From Bacillota bacterium (GTDB taxonomy: Bacteria; Bacillota; Clostridia; Christensenellales; Aristaeellaceae), in contig JAEZQK010000087.1 in the NCBI GenBank assembly GCA_023413135.1, forward strand, positions 1 through 40,849: a stretch of 40,849 nucleotides of DNA. The letters run 5' to 3'. The notes beneath the pieces are model-generated. The model was given only the letters and a program-made list of their open reading frames with translations. It ran no database searches and was not told the origin of the DNA. Of this stretch, positions 24,598 to 32,434 are shown piece by piece (position 1 is the first letter of the stretch; each line of letters starts with the position of its first letter). The position numbers and the translations under genes were made by a program.

Positions 24598-24652
24598 GCG
24601 CCGGAGCATGGCGGGGTCAACTATGCCGGCGACCTGAAATATTATGGGGTGA
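24598..24652 (+). pseudogene. Scrap of the toxin-protein body
   Basis: With one base restored, the sequence reads GVNYAGDL, matching the AGVNYIGNL motif of cassettes A and B at both codon and base level (GCATGGC, then GTCAA, TAT, CGGC, ACCTGA in order). It directly follows leader copy 3. This suggests a fourth cassette almost entirely deleted or replaced by the CPBP gene. Confidence 0.4.
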
Positions 24653-25321
24653 ATGAAATTGCTCCCCAGGGTAAAGAAAATTCTGTTCCCCACGCTTATA
24701 ACGCTTTTATACGCGGTGTTTTCATATTTTTTTATGCGCTATGCATGGGAAAACAGCCTGTTGGTGAGCGTGCGTGGATCGTCCCCAATTCATATAGGAA
24801 GAAAGTTCTTATGCGATTTTGTCAGCGGCATGCTCATTGTAATACTGCTCCTTGCGATTACGCTTATTCGGAAAAAGCCGCTGAGCGAATTGGGAATAAC
24901 GTTAAGGTCGCCTGTGCTTATTGCCGTTTTGTCAGCGGCATACCTTGCCATGTTTATATGGAACGGCGACTATAGCGCAAAGGGGTTTTACGCGGCATTT
25001 TTTTATCTTGTCGTCGTTGCCTTCTCGGAGGAGTTTGTTTTCAGGGGGTTTCTGTTTACAGCGATAGACCGGGAATTCGGGTTTTGGATTGCCGCGGTCA
25101 TAAGCGGCCTGCTGTTTGGCGCGGTCCATGCTTTTATGCCGTCTATAAAATACAACTACGATACGTCACGCTTCATTCAGGAAATCATGAGCAATTTGCT
25201 GGGTCAGGGCATACTGGGCGGCGCGGTATTCGCCTTGTTATATAAAAAAAGTAAGACACTGTTTGTACCTGTCCTGGTTCACGCCATACTGGATTATTCG
25301 GGCGTGCTGTTCAAAATGTGA
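24653..25321 (+). CDS. CPBP-family intramembrane metalloprotease
   Basis: This 222-residue, multi-pass membrane protein has the CPBP/Abi motifs: E126-E127-F-V-F-R131 in FSEEFVFRGFL, H159 in FGAVHAF, and H210 with D214 in VLVHAILD. The family includes CAAX-type proteases and bacteriocin self-immunity proteins, acting within the cytoplasmic membrane. The start at 24,653 is preceded only by a modest GGGGTG. It lies between a toxin-gene scrap and the leader of the terminase operon. It might protect against membrane-active peptides, or be a passenger. Confidence 0.88.
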   Translation: MKLLPRVKKILFPTLITLLYAVFSYFFMRYAWENSLLVSVRGSSPIHIGRKFLCDFVSGMLIVILLLAITLIRKKPLSELGITLRSPVLIAVLSAAYLAMFIWNGDYSAKGFYAAFFYLVVVAFSEEFVFRGFLFTAIDREFGFWIAAVISGLLFGAVHAFMPSIKYNYDTSRFIQEIMSNLLGQGILGGAVFALLYKKSKTLFVPVLVHAILDYSGVLFKM

Positions 25322-25343
25322 TCAGCGATAAAAAATGAAAAGC

Positions 25344-25487
25344 ATGTTGCGGATTTCCTTGTTTTTCCGGTTTTGCATGTGGTAATATGATAGCGTACAA
25401 GGCTGCCCGATGAATGGCTCCGAAGCTGAAACGCCGACTGTGTCGGATGAAACGAGGCGGAGGAGCCGGAGGAAGGGGCGGCCTTTT
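25344..25487 (+). promoter_or_regulatory. Conserved leader, copy 4, before the terminase operon, with expanded hairpin
   Basis: TTGTTT (25,359-25,364), 18 nt, TAATAT (25,383-25,388), AGCGTAC and the left terminator arm GGCTGCCC (25,401-25,408) are conserved. The right arm GGGCGGCC (25,476-25,483) is now 67 nt away, because a nested structure has been inserted in the loop (GGCTCC 25,416-25,421 / GGAGCC 25,462-25,467, with CCGAC / GTCGG inside). Only four T follow. It likely drives the head-gene operon with weaker attenuation than in the toxin copies. Confidence 0.62.
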
Positions 25488-25509
25488 CCATGTTCACAAT
25501 TTTGTGGGT

Positions 25510-25615
25510 GCTGCCCGGAGGATATCCATCCGGGCAGCGGGTGCGTCCCTTATATGGTGTGGCGGGGCCGGGGCGCGATGATAGCACGCCAAAGGGCTTT
25601 CCGATCGCCCTTTGG
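25510..25615 (+). promoter_or_regulatory. Two strong hairpins upstream of the small terminase gene
   Basis: First, GCTGCCCGGA (25,510-25,519) pairs with TCCGGGCAGC (25,529-25,538). Second, CCAAAGGGC (25,589-25,597) pairs with GCCCTTTGG (25,607-25,615). Neither has a T-run, so they are not classical terminators. Possible roles are a packaging (pac/cos) recognition region or mRNA structure. The rest of 25,488-25,675 has no gene. Confidence 0.5.
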
Positions 25616-25675
25616 AAACCTTCGGATGCCGTGAAAAGAGCAGTAGAGATTTTCACGAAGTGAGGTGGTGGTAGG

Positions 25676-26056
25676 TTGCCGGAAAAGAATAACGCGCTGA
25701 ACGCAAAAATGCGGCTGGCCGCCATGCTGCTGGGGCAGGGGCGGCCTGTCAGGGAAGTGGCCGAAATGGTAGGCAAGCCGGAGGATACGGTCGATGCCTG
25801 GAAGCAGAAACCGGAATTTCAGGCATTGTGCGCGGAGGAATGCAACAAATGGCTGGCAGATTTGCGGCCCCAGGCGCTGATGTTTTTGAAAACGCTGCTG
25901 GAGGCGGACGACAAAAGGCTGGGCGCCAATGCGGCCACCACACTTTTGCGCTATGCGGATAAGCAGGAAAACATGGGTACGGGACAGGTGATCGTCCATT
26001 TCACGGGGGGCATGCCTGAACCGGGGATGCCCAAGCAGGGGGAGTTGGAGGAGTGA
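25676..26056 (+). CDS. Phage terminase small subunit (putative)
   Basis: This 126-residue protein begins with TTG and has AGGTGG 7 nt upstream. Its N-terminal half contains a helix-turn-helix (LAAMLLGQGRPVREVAEMVG, then KPEDTVDAWK), as in small terminases that recognise phage DNA and hand it to the large subunit. The C-terminal half is helical (ANAATTLLRYADKQ). The assignment rests on the helix-turn-helix, the size and the position 31 nt before the large terminase gene. It is the first gene behind leader copy 4. Confidence 0.75.
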   Translation: MPEKNNALNAKMRLAAMLLGQGRPVREVAEMVGKPEDTVDAWKQKPEFQALCAEECNKWLADLRPQALMFLKTLLEADDKRLGANAATTLLRYADKQENMGTGQVIVHFTGGMPEPGMPKQGELEE

Positions 26057-26087
26057 ATGTGCCAATGAAAACGACTGGAAGGAAACT

Positions 26088-27503
26088 ATGACATCCAACA
26101 TCATGATCGATTACACGCCCACCCAAAAGCAGCGGCTTTTTCACGAATCGGCCGCCAATGAGGTGCTGTACGGCGGCGCGGCGGGGGGCGGCAAGTCCAA
26201 GGCCATTGTGATGGACGCGCTGGCCAGGTGCCTGCAATATCCCCGGTCCAGGGCGTACATCTTCCGGCGCACATACCGGGAGCTGGAGGATACCATCATT
26301 GCCGAGGCGCTGGCCTCGTATCCCAGAAAGGTAGCCGCGTACAACGTGGGCCGGCATGAGATGGCCATCTTAAATGGGAGCAAGATATGCTTCCGCCATT
26401 GCGCCAGCGTTGCGGATATGTACGCCTATGCCGGGGCGGAGATCCACTGGCTGTATTTTGATGAGCTGACCAGCTTTGAGCGGGAGATATACGAATTTAT
26501 CAAAACACGCCTGCGGGCCAAAAAGGCTATGGGCATCGTGCCGGTGGTGCGCTCCGCATCCAACCCTGGCAACATCGGCCATGGCTGGGTCAAGGCCTAT
26601 TTTGTGGATGCCGGGGAGTACTATCAATTTGTGGAGCATGAGATCAAATCGGATACGCTGCGTGAGAGCAAGCGGTTCACCACCCAGTACATACCGGCAT
26701 TGCCCACAGACAACCCCCATATCGCCAAGGATTACATTTACGAACTGGAGCGCAAGGACCCGAATCTGCGCCGGGCGCTGCTATATGGAGACTGGGACGC
26801 GTTTGAAGGCCAGGCCTTCCCGGACATCGTCAATGATCCCGGCGGGTACAAAACCCGCATGAAAACCCACATCATCGAGCCCTTTGACATCCCGCCCGGC
26901 TGGGCGCGGGTGTTTTCTTTTGACTTTGGCTATTCCAAGCCCTTCAGCTGCGGCTGGTGGGCGGTCGCCCCCGACGGCACGGCGTTTCGGTACCGGGAAT
27001 GGTACGGCTGCGATCCAAACCATCCCAACGTGGGGCTTAAGTTGACGCCGCGCCAGATCACGGAGGGGATCATCCTCCGGGAGGAAGCGGAGATCGGCGA
27101 CAACATCATCATCGACCGGGTGGCGGACCCATCCATTTTCGACCGCAGCCGGGGCGATTCCGTGGCCCAGCAGATGGAGCCCACCGACCGGCTCAAGGGC
27201 GTGTTCTTCCGCCCCGGCGACAACACGCGCCTGGCCGGCAAGGCGGCGCTGCACGAGCGGCTGCGGTTTGACTTGCAGGGCAAAGCCGCCATTTATATCT
27301 TTAAAACCTGCCGGGACTGGATACGCACGGTGCCTGTGCTGCCCTATGACAAGCGGCGGGTGGAGGATGTGGATACGGACGCGGAAGACCACTGTTACGA
27401 TGATACCCGCTATTTTTTGATGTCCCGCCCGGCCCCGGTCAGGCAGTATGCTTTGGATACAGCGAAACCATTTAGTCCATATACAAGGAGTGGTCATCCA
27501 TGA
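26088..27503 (+). CDS. terL: Phage terminase large subunit
   Basis: This 471-residue packaging motor has an N-terminal ATPase domain with Walker A G-G-A-A-G-G-G-K-S (residues 29-37), Walker B LYFDE with D125 and E126, and a coupling motif near SASNPGN. The C-terminal RNase H-like nuclease domain has acidic residues D279 in FSFDFGYSKPF, an Asp in IIIDRVADPS, and acidic residues in DTDAEDHCYDD. It pumps genome DNA through the portal into the procapsid and cuts it. AAGGAAA precedes the ATG. It overlaps the portal gene by 4 nt (ATGA), indicating coupled translation. Confidence 0.95.
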   Translation: MTSNIMIDYTPTQKQRLFHESAANEVLYGGAAGGGKSKAIVMDALARCLQYPRSRAYIFRRTYRELEDTIIAEALASYPRKVAAYNVGRHEMAILNGSKICFRHCASVADMYAYAGAEIHWLYFDELTSFEREIYEFIKTRLRAKKAMGIVPVVRSASNPGNIGHGWVKAYFVDAGEYYQFVEHEIKSDTLRESKRFTTQYIPALPTDNPHIAKDYIYELERKDPNLRRALLYGDWDAFEGQAFPDIVNDPGGYKTRMKTHIIEPFDIPPGWARVFSFDFGYSKPFSCGWWAVAPDGTAFRYREWYGCDPNHPNVGLKLTPRQITEGIILREEAEIGDNIIIDRVADPSIFDRSRGDSVAQQMEPTDRLKGVFFRPGDNTRLAGKAALHERLRFDLQGKAAIYIFKTCRDWIRTVPVLPYDKRRVEDVDTDAEDHCYDDTRYFLMSRPAPVRQYALDTAKPFSPYTRSGHP

Positions 27504-29431
27504 ATGAACTTGGCGCACAAAAGGCCATGGAGCCGGCTGCCGGCCGGCAGCCGCTGAACGACAGGCAGCGGGAGCTGGTAAACGAGATCTACGCCCGGCT
27601 GATGACATACATCGCCGGATGCCGCGAGATCCACGAGCGGGCAAAGGTCGCCCGCAAGATCATATTGCTTCAGGACCCTTACCAGGATGCTTATCCCGGG
27701 CTGCAGCCCATGGATGAGCCGGCGGATGGCCGCCGGGAGCCCACCCTGCAACTGCAGACGCTGAAATCCACCTTCAACAACTGCGTGGCGGACCAGGTGG
27801 ACAATATGCCCGAAGCCATGCTGCTGCCGGAACGGCCGGAGCTGCAAAACGTGGCCGAGGACATGAACGACGTGGTGCGCTTTGTGCTCAGCCAGAATGA
27901 TTTTGAAGCCTTCCACAAGCGGCGTGTGGAGGATTTCATATGCACCGGGACCGCGGTGACCCAAATCGCCTGGGACCCGGACATGGACGATGGCCGCGGG
28001 AATATCGCCGTGATCCGCTATCCCGTGGAATCTTTTTTGTGGGATCCACTAGCGGAGGATATACAGGATTCCCGGGCGGTGATGAAGGTCTCCTGGCATC
28101 CCTTAAGCTGGTACGCGGGCCACTATCCGGACAAGGCCCGGTTTATAAATGCCGAGGACGGCTTGCACAGCGGCGTGGGCGTACTCATGGCCCAGGAGGA
28201 AGTGGAAACCGCGGAGGAGCCCCGGGCCATGCTGATTGAATACTGGTACAGATTGTACGACGCAAAGGCGAGACGGTACACCATCAGCGTGGCCTATGCC
28301 GCCGGCGGCGCGCTTTTGTCATTGCACGAAAACATTTACAGGCATGGCCTGTATCCCTTCGTGCTGGATGTATTCAACGCCATCGAGGGGCTGCCGGTAG
28401 GCGATGGGCTGATCCAGGAGCTGGCGCCCATGATGCGCTATATCAACCGCTACGCCCGGTACATCGATACCAATCTGCGCTATGCCAGCAAGGGAAGGCT
28501 GCTTATACGCCGGAATTCGGGCATCGACAAGGATGCGCTGGCCGACTGGTCGGTGGATATCGTGGAGGGCGACAACATTGACGCACACAGCCTGCAGTGG
28601 CTGCAGCACGCGCCCTTTACCGGCATGGTCACCCAGCAGATGCTGCAGATGCAGACCGATCTGAAAATGGACAGCGGGCAGAACCAGTTTACACGAGGCG
28701 AAACGGCAGGCGGCGTTACGGCGGCTTCAGCCATCAGCGCGCTGCAGGAGGCCGGGAGCAAGCAAAGCCGCATGCGCACCGCTACGCTAAACCAGGGCTT
28801 TAAGGAAATGGTGAAGCAGGTTTTGTGGCTGATGGCCCAGTTTTACGATAAAAAGCGCAAGGCGCTGATCGTAGGCGGGAACGGCAGCCAGCGGGAGGTG
28901 GACATGAGCCCGGAGCGCCTGTTCGGTTCGGGAAAAAGAAGCGGTACGCTGCCGCCGCCACCATACATTGTGCAGGTGCAGGTGCAACGCCGCAACCCCC
29001 TTCGGGTACAGGCGCAGAATGAACTGTATTTGCAGGCATATTCCATGGCTGCCCAGGCCCAGACGCATTTCCCGCTGACGGCCCTGTTTGAACTTTTGAA
29101 TGTGGACGGGAAGGACAAGATCATGCCGATCCTGCGGGAAAATGACAAGGTGCAGCAAATGATGGCCCAGCTTCAGCAGCAGAATGAGCAGCTTGGCGCA
29201 ATGGTTGAAAGCTTGCAAAAGACAAACGACATGATCATGCAGGCCATGGGGGAAGGGGCTCCCGGCGGCCAGGAGGGCGAAGGACAGGTGGCGGCTGAAG
29301 AAGAGGCTGCCCAGGCACCTGAGGTGGGTATTCCGGTGGCTGAAGAGGTTCATCAAGCACCTGAGATGGGTGCTCCGGTGGATGAAGTGGGGGGCCGGGG
29401 GCTTGAAGGCGGCTTGATGCCGGGTGCCTGA
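27500..29431 (+). CDS. Phage portal protein (P22-like large type)
   Basis: This 643-residue protein is in the size range of P22-type portals. The N-terminal part (EIHERAKVARKIILLQDPYQ) and central part (FEAFHKRRVEDFICTGTAV; YPVESFLWDP) follow the pattern of portals of short-tailed phages. A long helix near 530-575 is rich in Gln and Met (QMMAQLQQQNEQLGAMVESL), and the C-terminal tail has two repeats of QAPE-x-G-x-PV-x-E and ends in Gly. It would form the dodecameric ring at one capsid vertex for DNA entry and exit. AAGGAGTGG lies upstream of the ATG. Confidence 0.88.
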   Translation: MNELGAQKAMEPAAGRQPLNDRQRELVNEIYARLMTYIAGCREIHERAKVARKIILLQDPYQDAYPGLQPMDEPADGRREPTLQLQTLKSTFNNCVADQVDNMPEAMLLPERPELQNVAEDMNDVVRFVLSQNDFEAFHKRRVEDFICTGTAVTQIAWDPDMDDGRGNIAVIRYPVESFLWDPLAEDIQDSRAVMKVSWHPLSWYAGHYPDKARFINAEDGLHSGVGVLMAQEEVETAEEPRAMLIEYWYRLYDAKARRYTISVAYAAGGALLSLHENIYRHGLYPFVLDVFNAIEGLPVGDGLIQELAPMMRYINRYARYIDTNLRYASKGRLLIRRNSGIDKDALADWSVDIVEGDNIDAHSLQWLQHAPFTGMVTQQMLQMQTDLKMDSGQNQFTRGETAGGVTAASAISALQEAGSKQSRMRTATLNQGFKEMVKQVLWLMAQFYDKKRKALIVGGNGSQREVDMSPERLFGSGKRSGTLPPPPYIVQVQVQRRNPLRVQAQNELYLQAYSMAAQAQTHFPLTALFELLNVDGKDKIMPILRENDKVQQMMAQLQQQNEQLGAMVESLQKTNDMIMQAMGEGAPGGQEGEGQVAAEEEAAQAPEVGIPVAEEVHQAPEMGAPVDEVGGRGLEGGLMPGA

Positions 29432-29650
29432 TACTACGCAAAGGCCGGTGCGCTGCGGGCGATTGATAATCGCCCCTACGCCATGTGTTTTTTGGCTTTT
29501 CTCCCGGCGCGCATATGCTCCGGCGGAAACGACAACAAACTCCATGCAGATAAAATATCCGGTTGATGAACGGCATCCCCCGGGGTGCTGTTTTTCATAC
29601 AATCCGCTCCCAGTGTTTTCACCGGGAGCGCCCAAAAGGAAGGTATAGAT
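29432..29650 (+). repeat. Intergenic palindromes between portal and scaffold genes
   Basis: Three hairpins, no gene. GGGCGATT-GAT-AATCGCCC (29,457-29,475) is of a type I associate with dispersed repeats in Clostridia (recalled, not checked). GCATCCCCCGGGGTGC (about 29,572-29,588) is followed by a T-run and looks like a weak terminator. CGCTCCC (29,605-29,611) pairs with GGGAGCG (29,624-29,630). They may tune head-gene expression. Confidence 0.5.
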
Positions 29651-30448
29651 ATGCAGGAAAATCCCATGGTCGAAACTACCTTGCAGGACGTTGGGCCGGA
29701 CGACACGGCCCTTGAAACGGCCGCGAATCCCAATGCGGAAGGGACTACGCTGGACGCCGTGCTGGATGAGCAGCCGGAGTCCGCCCGCCGGCAGGAACAG
29801 CCCAAGGGCACCGAAAAGCAGGCCGGATGGATCCAAAAGCGGATCCAGGAAGGCGTATCCAAGCAGCTGCAGGCCGCCCTTGCGCAAGAGAGGCTAAGGA
29901 TGGCGGCGGAATACGATTTAAAGCTTCGCCCGCTCCAGGAAGCCGCGCTCAGCCGGGATGCCGACGAACTGGTGGCTTCCGGCAAGATCACATCCAAAGA
30001 GATGGCGCTGGAATTCCTGCGGTTGAAAAGAGGCGTGCCCGCCCCGCAGCAGGAAGCAGAACAAACGCCCCTGCCGCTTAGGAATGAGAAGGGGCAATTC
30101 ACCTCACAACCAACCAACACCCCCGACAGCACGGAACAGTACGGACAGATGCTGATTGCCCAGGCCAAGGCCATTGAGGTGGCCAGCGGCCTGAACGTCA
30201 TGGATGCTTATAACGAAGACCCGGAGGTCAAACACCGGGTGCTGAGCAGGGAATGGGACTTTTCTGACGTGGCCCGCTATATGGTGTCGGGCGGCCAGGC
30301 ATCAACCAATCCACTGCCAACGCCCACCCGCAGGCCCAATGGTCTGGGGCCTTCCGCCCGATCGATCCATGACTTATCCACCGAGCAGTTCGGCAGGATC
30401 CAGAAGTATCTGGAGCAGGGGGGAGTTATCGACATGCGGCAAAAATAA
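29651..30448 (+). CDS. Phage scaffold / capsid assembly protein (putative)
   Basis: This 265-residue, highly charged, mostly helical protein lies between portal and major capsid genes, the normal place for a scaffold. It shows a Gln/Glu-rich N-terminus, a coiled-coil region (GVSKQLQAALAQERLRMAAE, then a second helix with EMALEFLRLKR), a disordered Pro/Gln linker, and a C-terminal helix ending in HDLSTEQFGRIQKYLEQG. It probably guides procapsid assembly and leaves on packaging. The ATG at 29,651 has AAAAGGAAGG at a good distance. No protease motif was seen. Confidence 0.72.
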   Translation: MQENPMVETTLQDVGPDDTALETAANPNAEGTTLDAVLDEQPESARRQEQPKGTEKQAGWIQKRIQEGVSKQLQAALAQERLRMAAEYDLKLRPLQEAALSRDADELVASGKITSKEMALEFLRLKRGVPAPQQEAEQTPLPLRNEKGQFTSQPTNTPDSTEQYGQMLIAQAKAIEVASGLNVMDAYNEDPEVKHRVLSREWDFSDVARYMVSGGQASTNPLPTPTRRPNGLGPSARSIHDLSTEQFGRIQKYLEQGGVIDMRQK

Positions 30449-30460
30449 GGAGGAAACAAT

Positions 30461-31693
30461 ATGGCGGTTTTCGACAACCTCAACTACACCCATTCCGCAG
30501 GCGTCGCCCCTGGCCTTGTGCAGTACTACGAGCGGACGCTTTTGGAAAACGCAAAGCCTGAAATGGTCCACAGCCGGGATGCGCAAAAGCGCACCCTGCC
30601 CCAGCACAATGGAAAACGGGTACAGTTCAGGCGCTTCACGCCCTTCAGTGCGGTAATCAAGCCGCTTTCCGAAGGCGTGACGCCCGCCGGCCAGACCCTG
30701 ACCCAGACGTCTTTCACCGTGACGGTGAAGCCCTATGGCGCCCATGTGGAGACCACAGAAGAAATGCAGTACTACCTGCTGGACAACATCCACAAGGAGA
30801 CCGCGCAACTCTTGGCGGACCAGGCTGCGCTGTCTTTGGACACCATCAGCCGCGAAGCCATCAATGCGGGGCTCAATGTGCAGTACGCAGGCACAAACAC
30901 TGCCCGGGGCACCATCGCTGCCACGGACAAATTGACCTACGCCGACATCAAAAAGGCTGTGCGCACATTGAAGCGCAACAACTGCAAGCCCTTTGACGAC
31001 GGCTTTTACCATGCCATCGTGCATCCCGACTCCGTCCACGATCTGACCAGCGACACCATGTGGGTGGATGTGGCCAAGTACCAGCGCGGAGATAAAATCG
31101 ACAAGTACGAGCTAGGCACTTGCTACAAGGTCAAGTTCTTTGAATCCACCAACGCCAAGACGTTTGCGGCGCAGTCCTACCTGTTTGGCACAACTGCTGC
31201 CTGGACCATGGCCACTAAGGATGTAGCCACCAAGAGCATTACAGTCTCCGATACCATCACCGAGGACGTGGCAAGGGAGATGACCGGGAAGCTTATAAAC
31301 GTGTCCTACGTGAAAGCTACCGTGACTTACGTGACCCCGATGTGCATTGAGCGCATCGACGCGGCGGCCAAGAAGGTATACTTCCGCTGGATGCCCGCCA
31401 GCACCGTCACCGATGAATGGACCACGGCTCAGACCTGTAAGATTGTTCCCACCGGGGGCGGCAACAGCGTGGATGTGTATTCCACCGTCGTTTACGGCAA
31501 GGACGCCTTCGGCGATATCAGCCTGGAGGGCGGCGGCAAGAACGTGCAAATCATCATCAACCCTCCCGGCTCTTCCGGCGCGGCGGACCCCGAGGCCCAG
31601 CGCGGCACCATCGCCTGGAAGGTGAAGGGATTTGCTACGGCTATTTTGCAGGACGACTTCATTGTAAGGGTCGAGCACGGGGCGACGGCGTAA
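30461..31693 (+). CDS. Major capsid protein, N4-gp56 family
   Basis: This 410-residue protein starts 12 nt after the scaffold gene with AGGAGG. The N-terminal arm (LVQYYERTLLENAKPEMVHS), the segment GKRVQFRRFTPFSAVIKPLS with EGVTPAGQTLTQ, and VTVKPYGAHVETTEEMQYYL are hallmarks of the N4-gp56 major capsid family, an HK97-fold shell protein. The region DGFYHAIVHPDSVHDL and the C-terminal WKVKGFATAILQDDFIVRVE complete the family pattern. The central part carries an insertion rich in Thr/Val (about residues 250-350) that could be a surface domain. It forms the icosahedral shell. Confidence 0.92.
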   Translation: MAVFDNLNYTHSAGVAPGLVQYYERTLLENAKPEMVHSRDAQKRTLPQHNGKRVQFRRFTPFSAVIKPLSEGVTPAGQTLTQTSFTVTVKPYGAHVETTEEMQYYLLDNIHKETAQLLADQAALSLDTISREAINAGLNVQYAGTNTARGTIAATDKLTYADIKKAVRTLKRNNCKPFDDGFYHAIVHPDSVHDLTSDTMWVDVAKYQRGDKIDKYELGTCYKVKFFESTNAKTFAAQSYLFGTTAAWTMATKDVATKSITVSDTITEDVAREMTGKLINVSYVKATVTYVTPMCIERIDAAAKKVYFRWMPASTVTDEWTTAQTCKIVPTGGGNSVDVYSTVVYGKDAFGDISLEGGGKNVQIIINPPGSSGAADPEAQRGTIAWKVKGFATAILQDDFIVRVEHGATA

Positions 31694-31699
31694 TACACC

Positions 31700-31740
31700 T
31701 CATCCGGCGCTGCGGCGCCACCTTCCCCTCCAGGGGAAGG
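31700..31740 (+). repeat. Dispersed palindromic repeat after the capsid gene
   Basis: The element CACCTCATCCGGCGCTGCGG, followed by CTTCCCC-TCCA-GGGGAAG (31,722-31,739), resembles short dispersed repeats I know from Clostridial genomes. It sits directly before the terminator and suggests a small mobile palindrome inserted behind the capsid gene. Confidence 0.45.
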
Positions 31741-31746
31741 CTTTTG

Positions 31747-31769
31747 GGAGGGGCTTCGGCCCCTCCTTT
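31747..31769 (+). terminator. Intrinsic terminator after the major capsid gene
   Basis: A perfect 8-bp stem GGAGGGGC / GCCCCTCC with a TTCG tetraloop, followed by TTTC. The short T-run suggests partial termination, which would leave capsid mRNA more abundant than tail mRNA. Confidence 0.65.
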
Positions 31770-31803
31770 CATGACAGTTTGACACTATTTTGGAGGTAAT
31801 AAT

Positions 31804-32040
31804 ATGGCAACCAAAGCAACGGAAACCATTCCCATGACGGAGAATATCCCCACCCCGGAACAGGAACCCACGGTACAGATCTATCTGCCTTTGCTGGAGC
31901 AGGACGAATCCGGCGCGAAGGTGGATCAGACGGAGCATGTGACCATCAACGGCGTGACCACCATCATCCAGCGCGGCCAGTATGTGAATGTGAAGGTTCC
32001 CGTCTTTCTGGCGCTCAAGGTGAAATACCCGAATCTGTGA
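31804..32040 (+). CDS. Small phage head protein (78 aa), unknown role
   Basis: This 78-residue protein with GGAGG upstream has a Thr/Glu/Pro-rich N-terminus (TIPMTENIPTPEQEP) and a compact beta-rich C-terminal part (EHVTINGVTTIIQRGQYVNV). Its position between capsid and connector genes, and its size, suggest a capsid decoration or fibre-base protein, but no family is recognised. The next gene starts 10 nt downstream. Confidence 0.7.
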   Translation: MATKATETIPMTENIPTPEQEPTVQIYLPLLEQDESGAKVDQTEHVTINGVTTIIQRGQYVNVKVPVFLALKVKYPNL

Positions 32041-32050
32041 GGTGCTTTCC

Positions 32051-32422
32051 ATGACCGTTGGCGAAATCAAGGATTTTGTGATGTTCCAGACCAACAATGA
32101 TGCGGAAGACGTAGGAGAATATGAACCGTATCTGCTGGGATACATCAATGAGGGGTATGACCGCCTGGTATACGCCTTTGCAAAAGAGCATATCGCCAGC
32201 GATTCATCCGCTTACCCTCCCCTCGCGGATGATGCAGATGTGCTGAATCTGCCAGAGTGGGTGCACCCTGGGGTTTCCAACTGGGCTACCTGGTGCGTGT
32301 ACCGAAGCGGCAACCCTGCAAAGCAAAACCGGGGGCTTCAGTTCCGCGCGGCAGCGGAGGAAATTCTCTCTCAAATCCGTGCTGGATCCACAGCTAAAAA
32401 CTTTTTCAATATTCCGCGATAA
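32051..32422 (+). CDS. Head-tail connector / adaptor-like protein (putative)
   Basis: This 123-residue, mainly helical protein (TVGEIKDFVMFQTNNDAEDV; YLLGYINEGYDRLVYAFAKE; then a second helical half) has the size and helical pattern of phage adaptor proteins that bind below the portal, such as the P22 gp4 type. The ATG at 32,051 is preceded by GAGGTG; a GTG at 32,042 is an alternative. The assignment rests on position and helical pattern, without a diagnostic motif. Confidence 0.6.
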   Translation: MTVGEIKDFVMFQTNNDAEDVGEYEPYLLGYINEGYDRLVYAFAKEHIASDSSAYPPLADDADVLNLPEWVHPGVSNWATWCVYRSGNPAKQNRGLQFRAAAEEILSQIRAGSTAKNFFNIPR

Positions 32423-32434
32423 GGAGGAATCCGC

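Noticed and set aside
26781..27644. 287-codon minus-strand frame opposite terminase and portal
   Set aside because: Shadow of the terminase large-subunit gene, whose motifs are complete on the plus strand.
28787..29887. 366-codon minus-strand frame across the portal and scaffold genes
   Set aside because: It runs antisense to two supported phage genes and across the intergenic hairpins. No start signal or family features.
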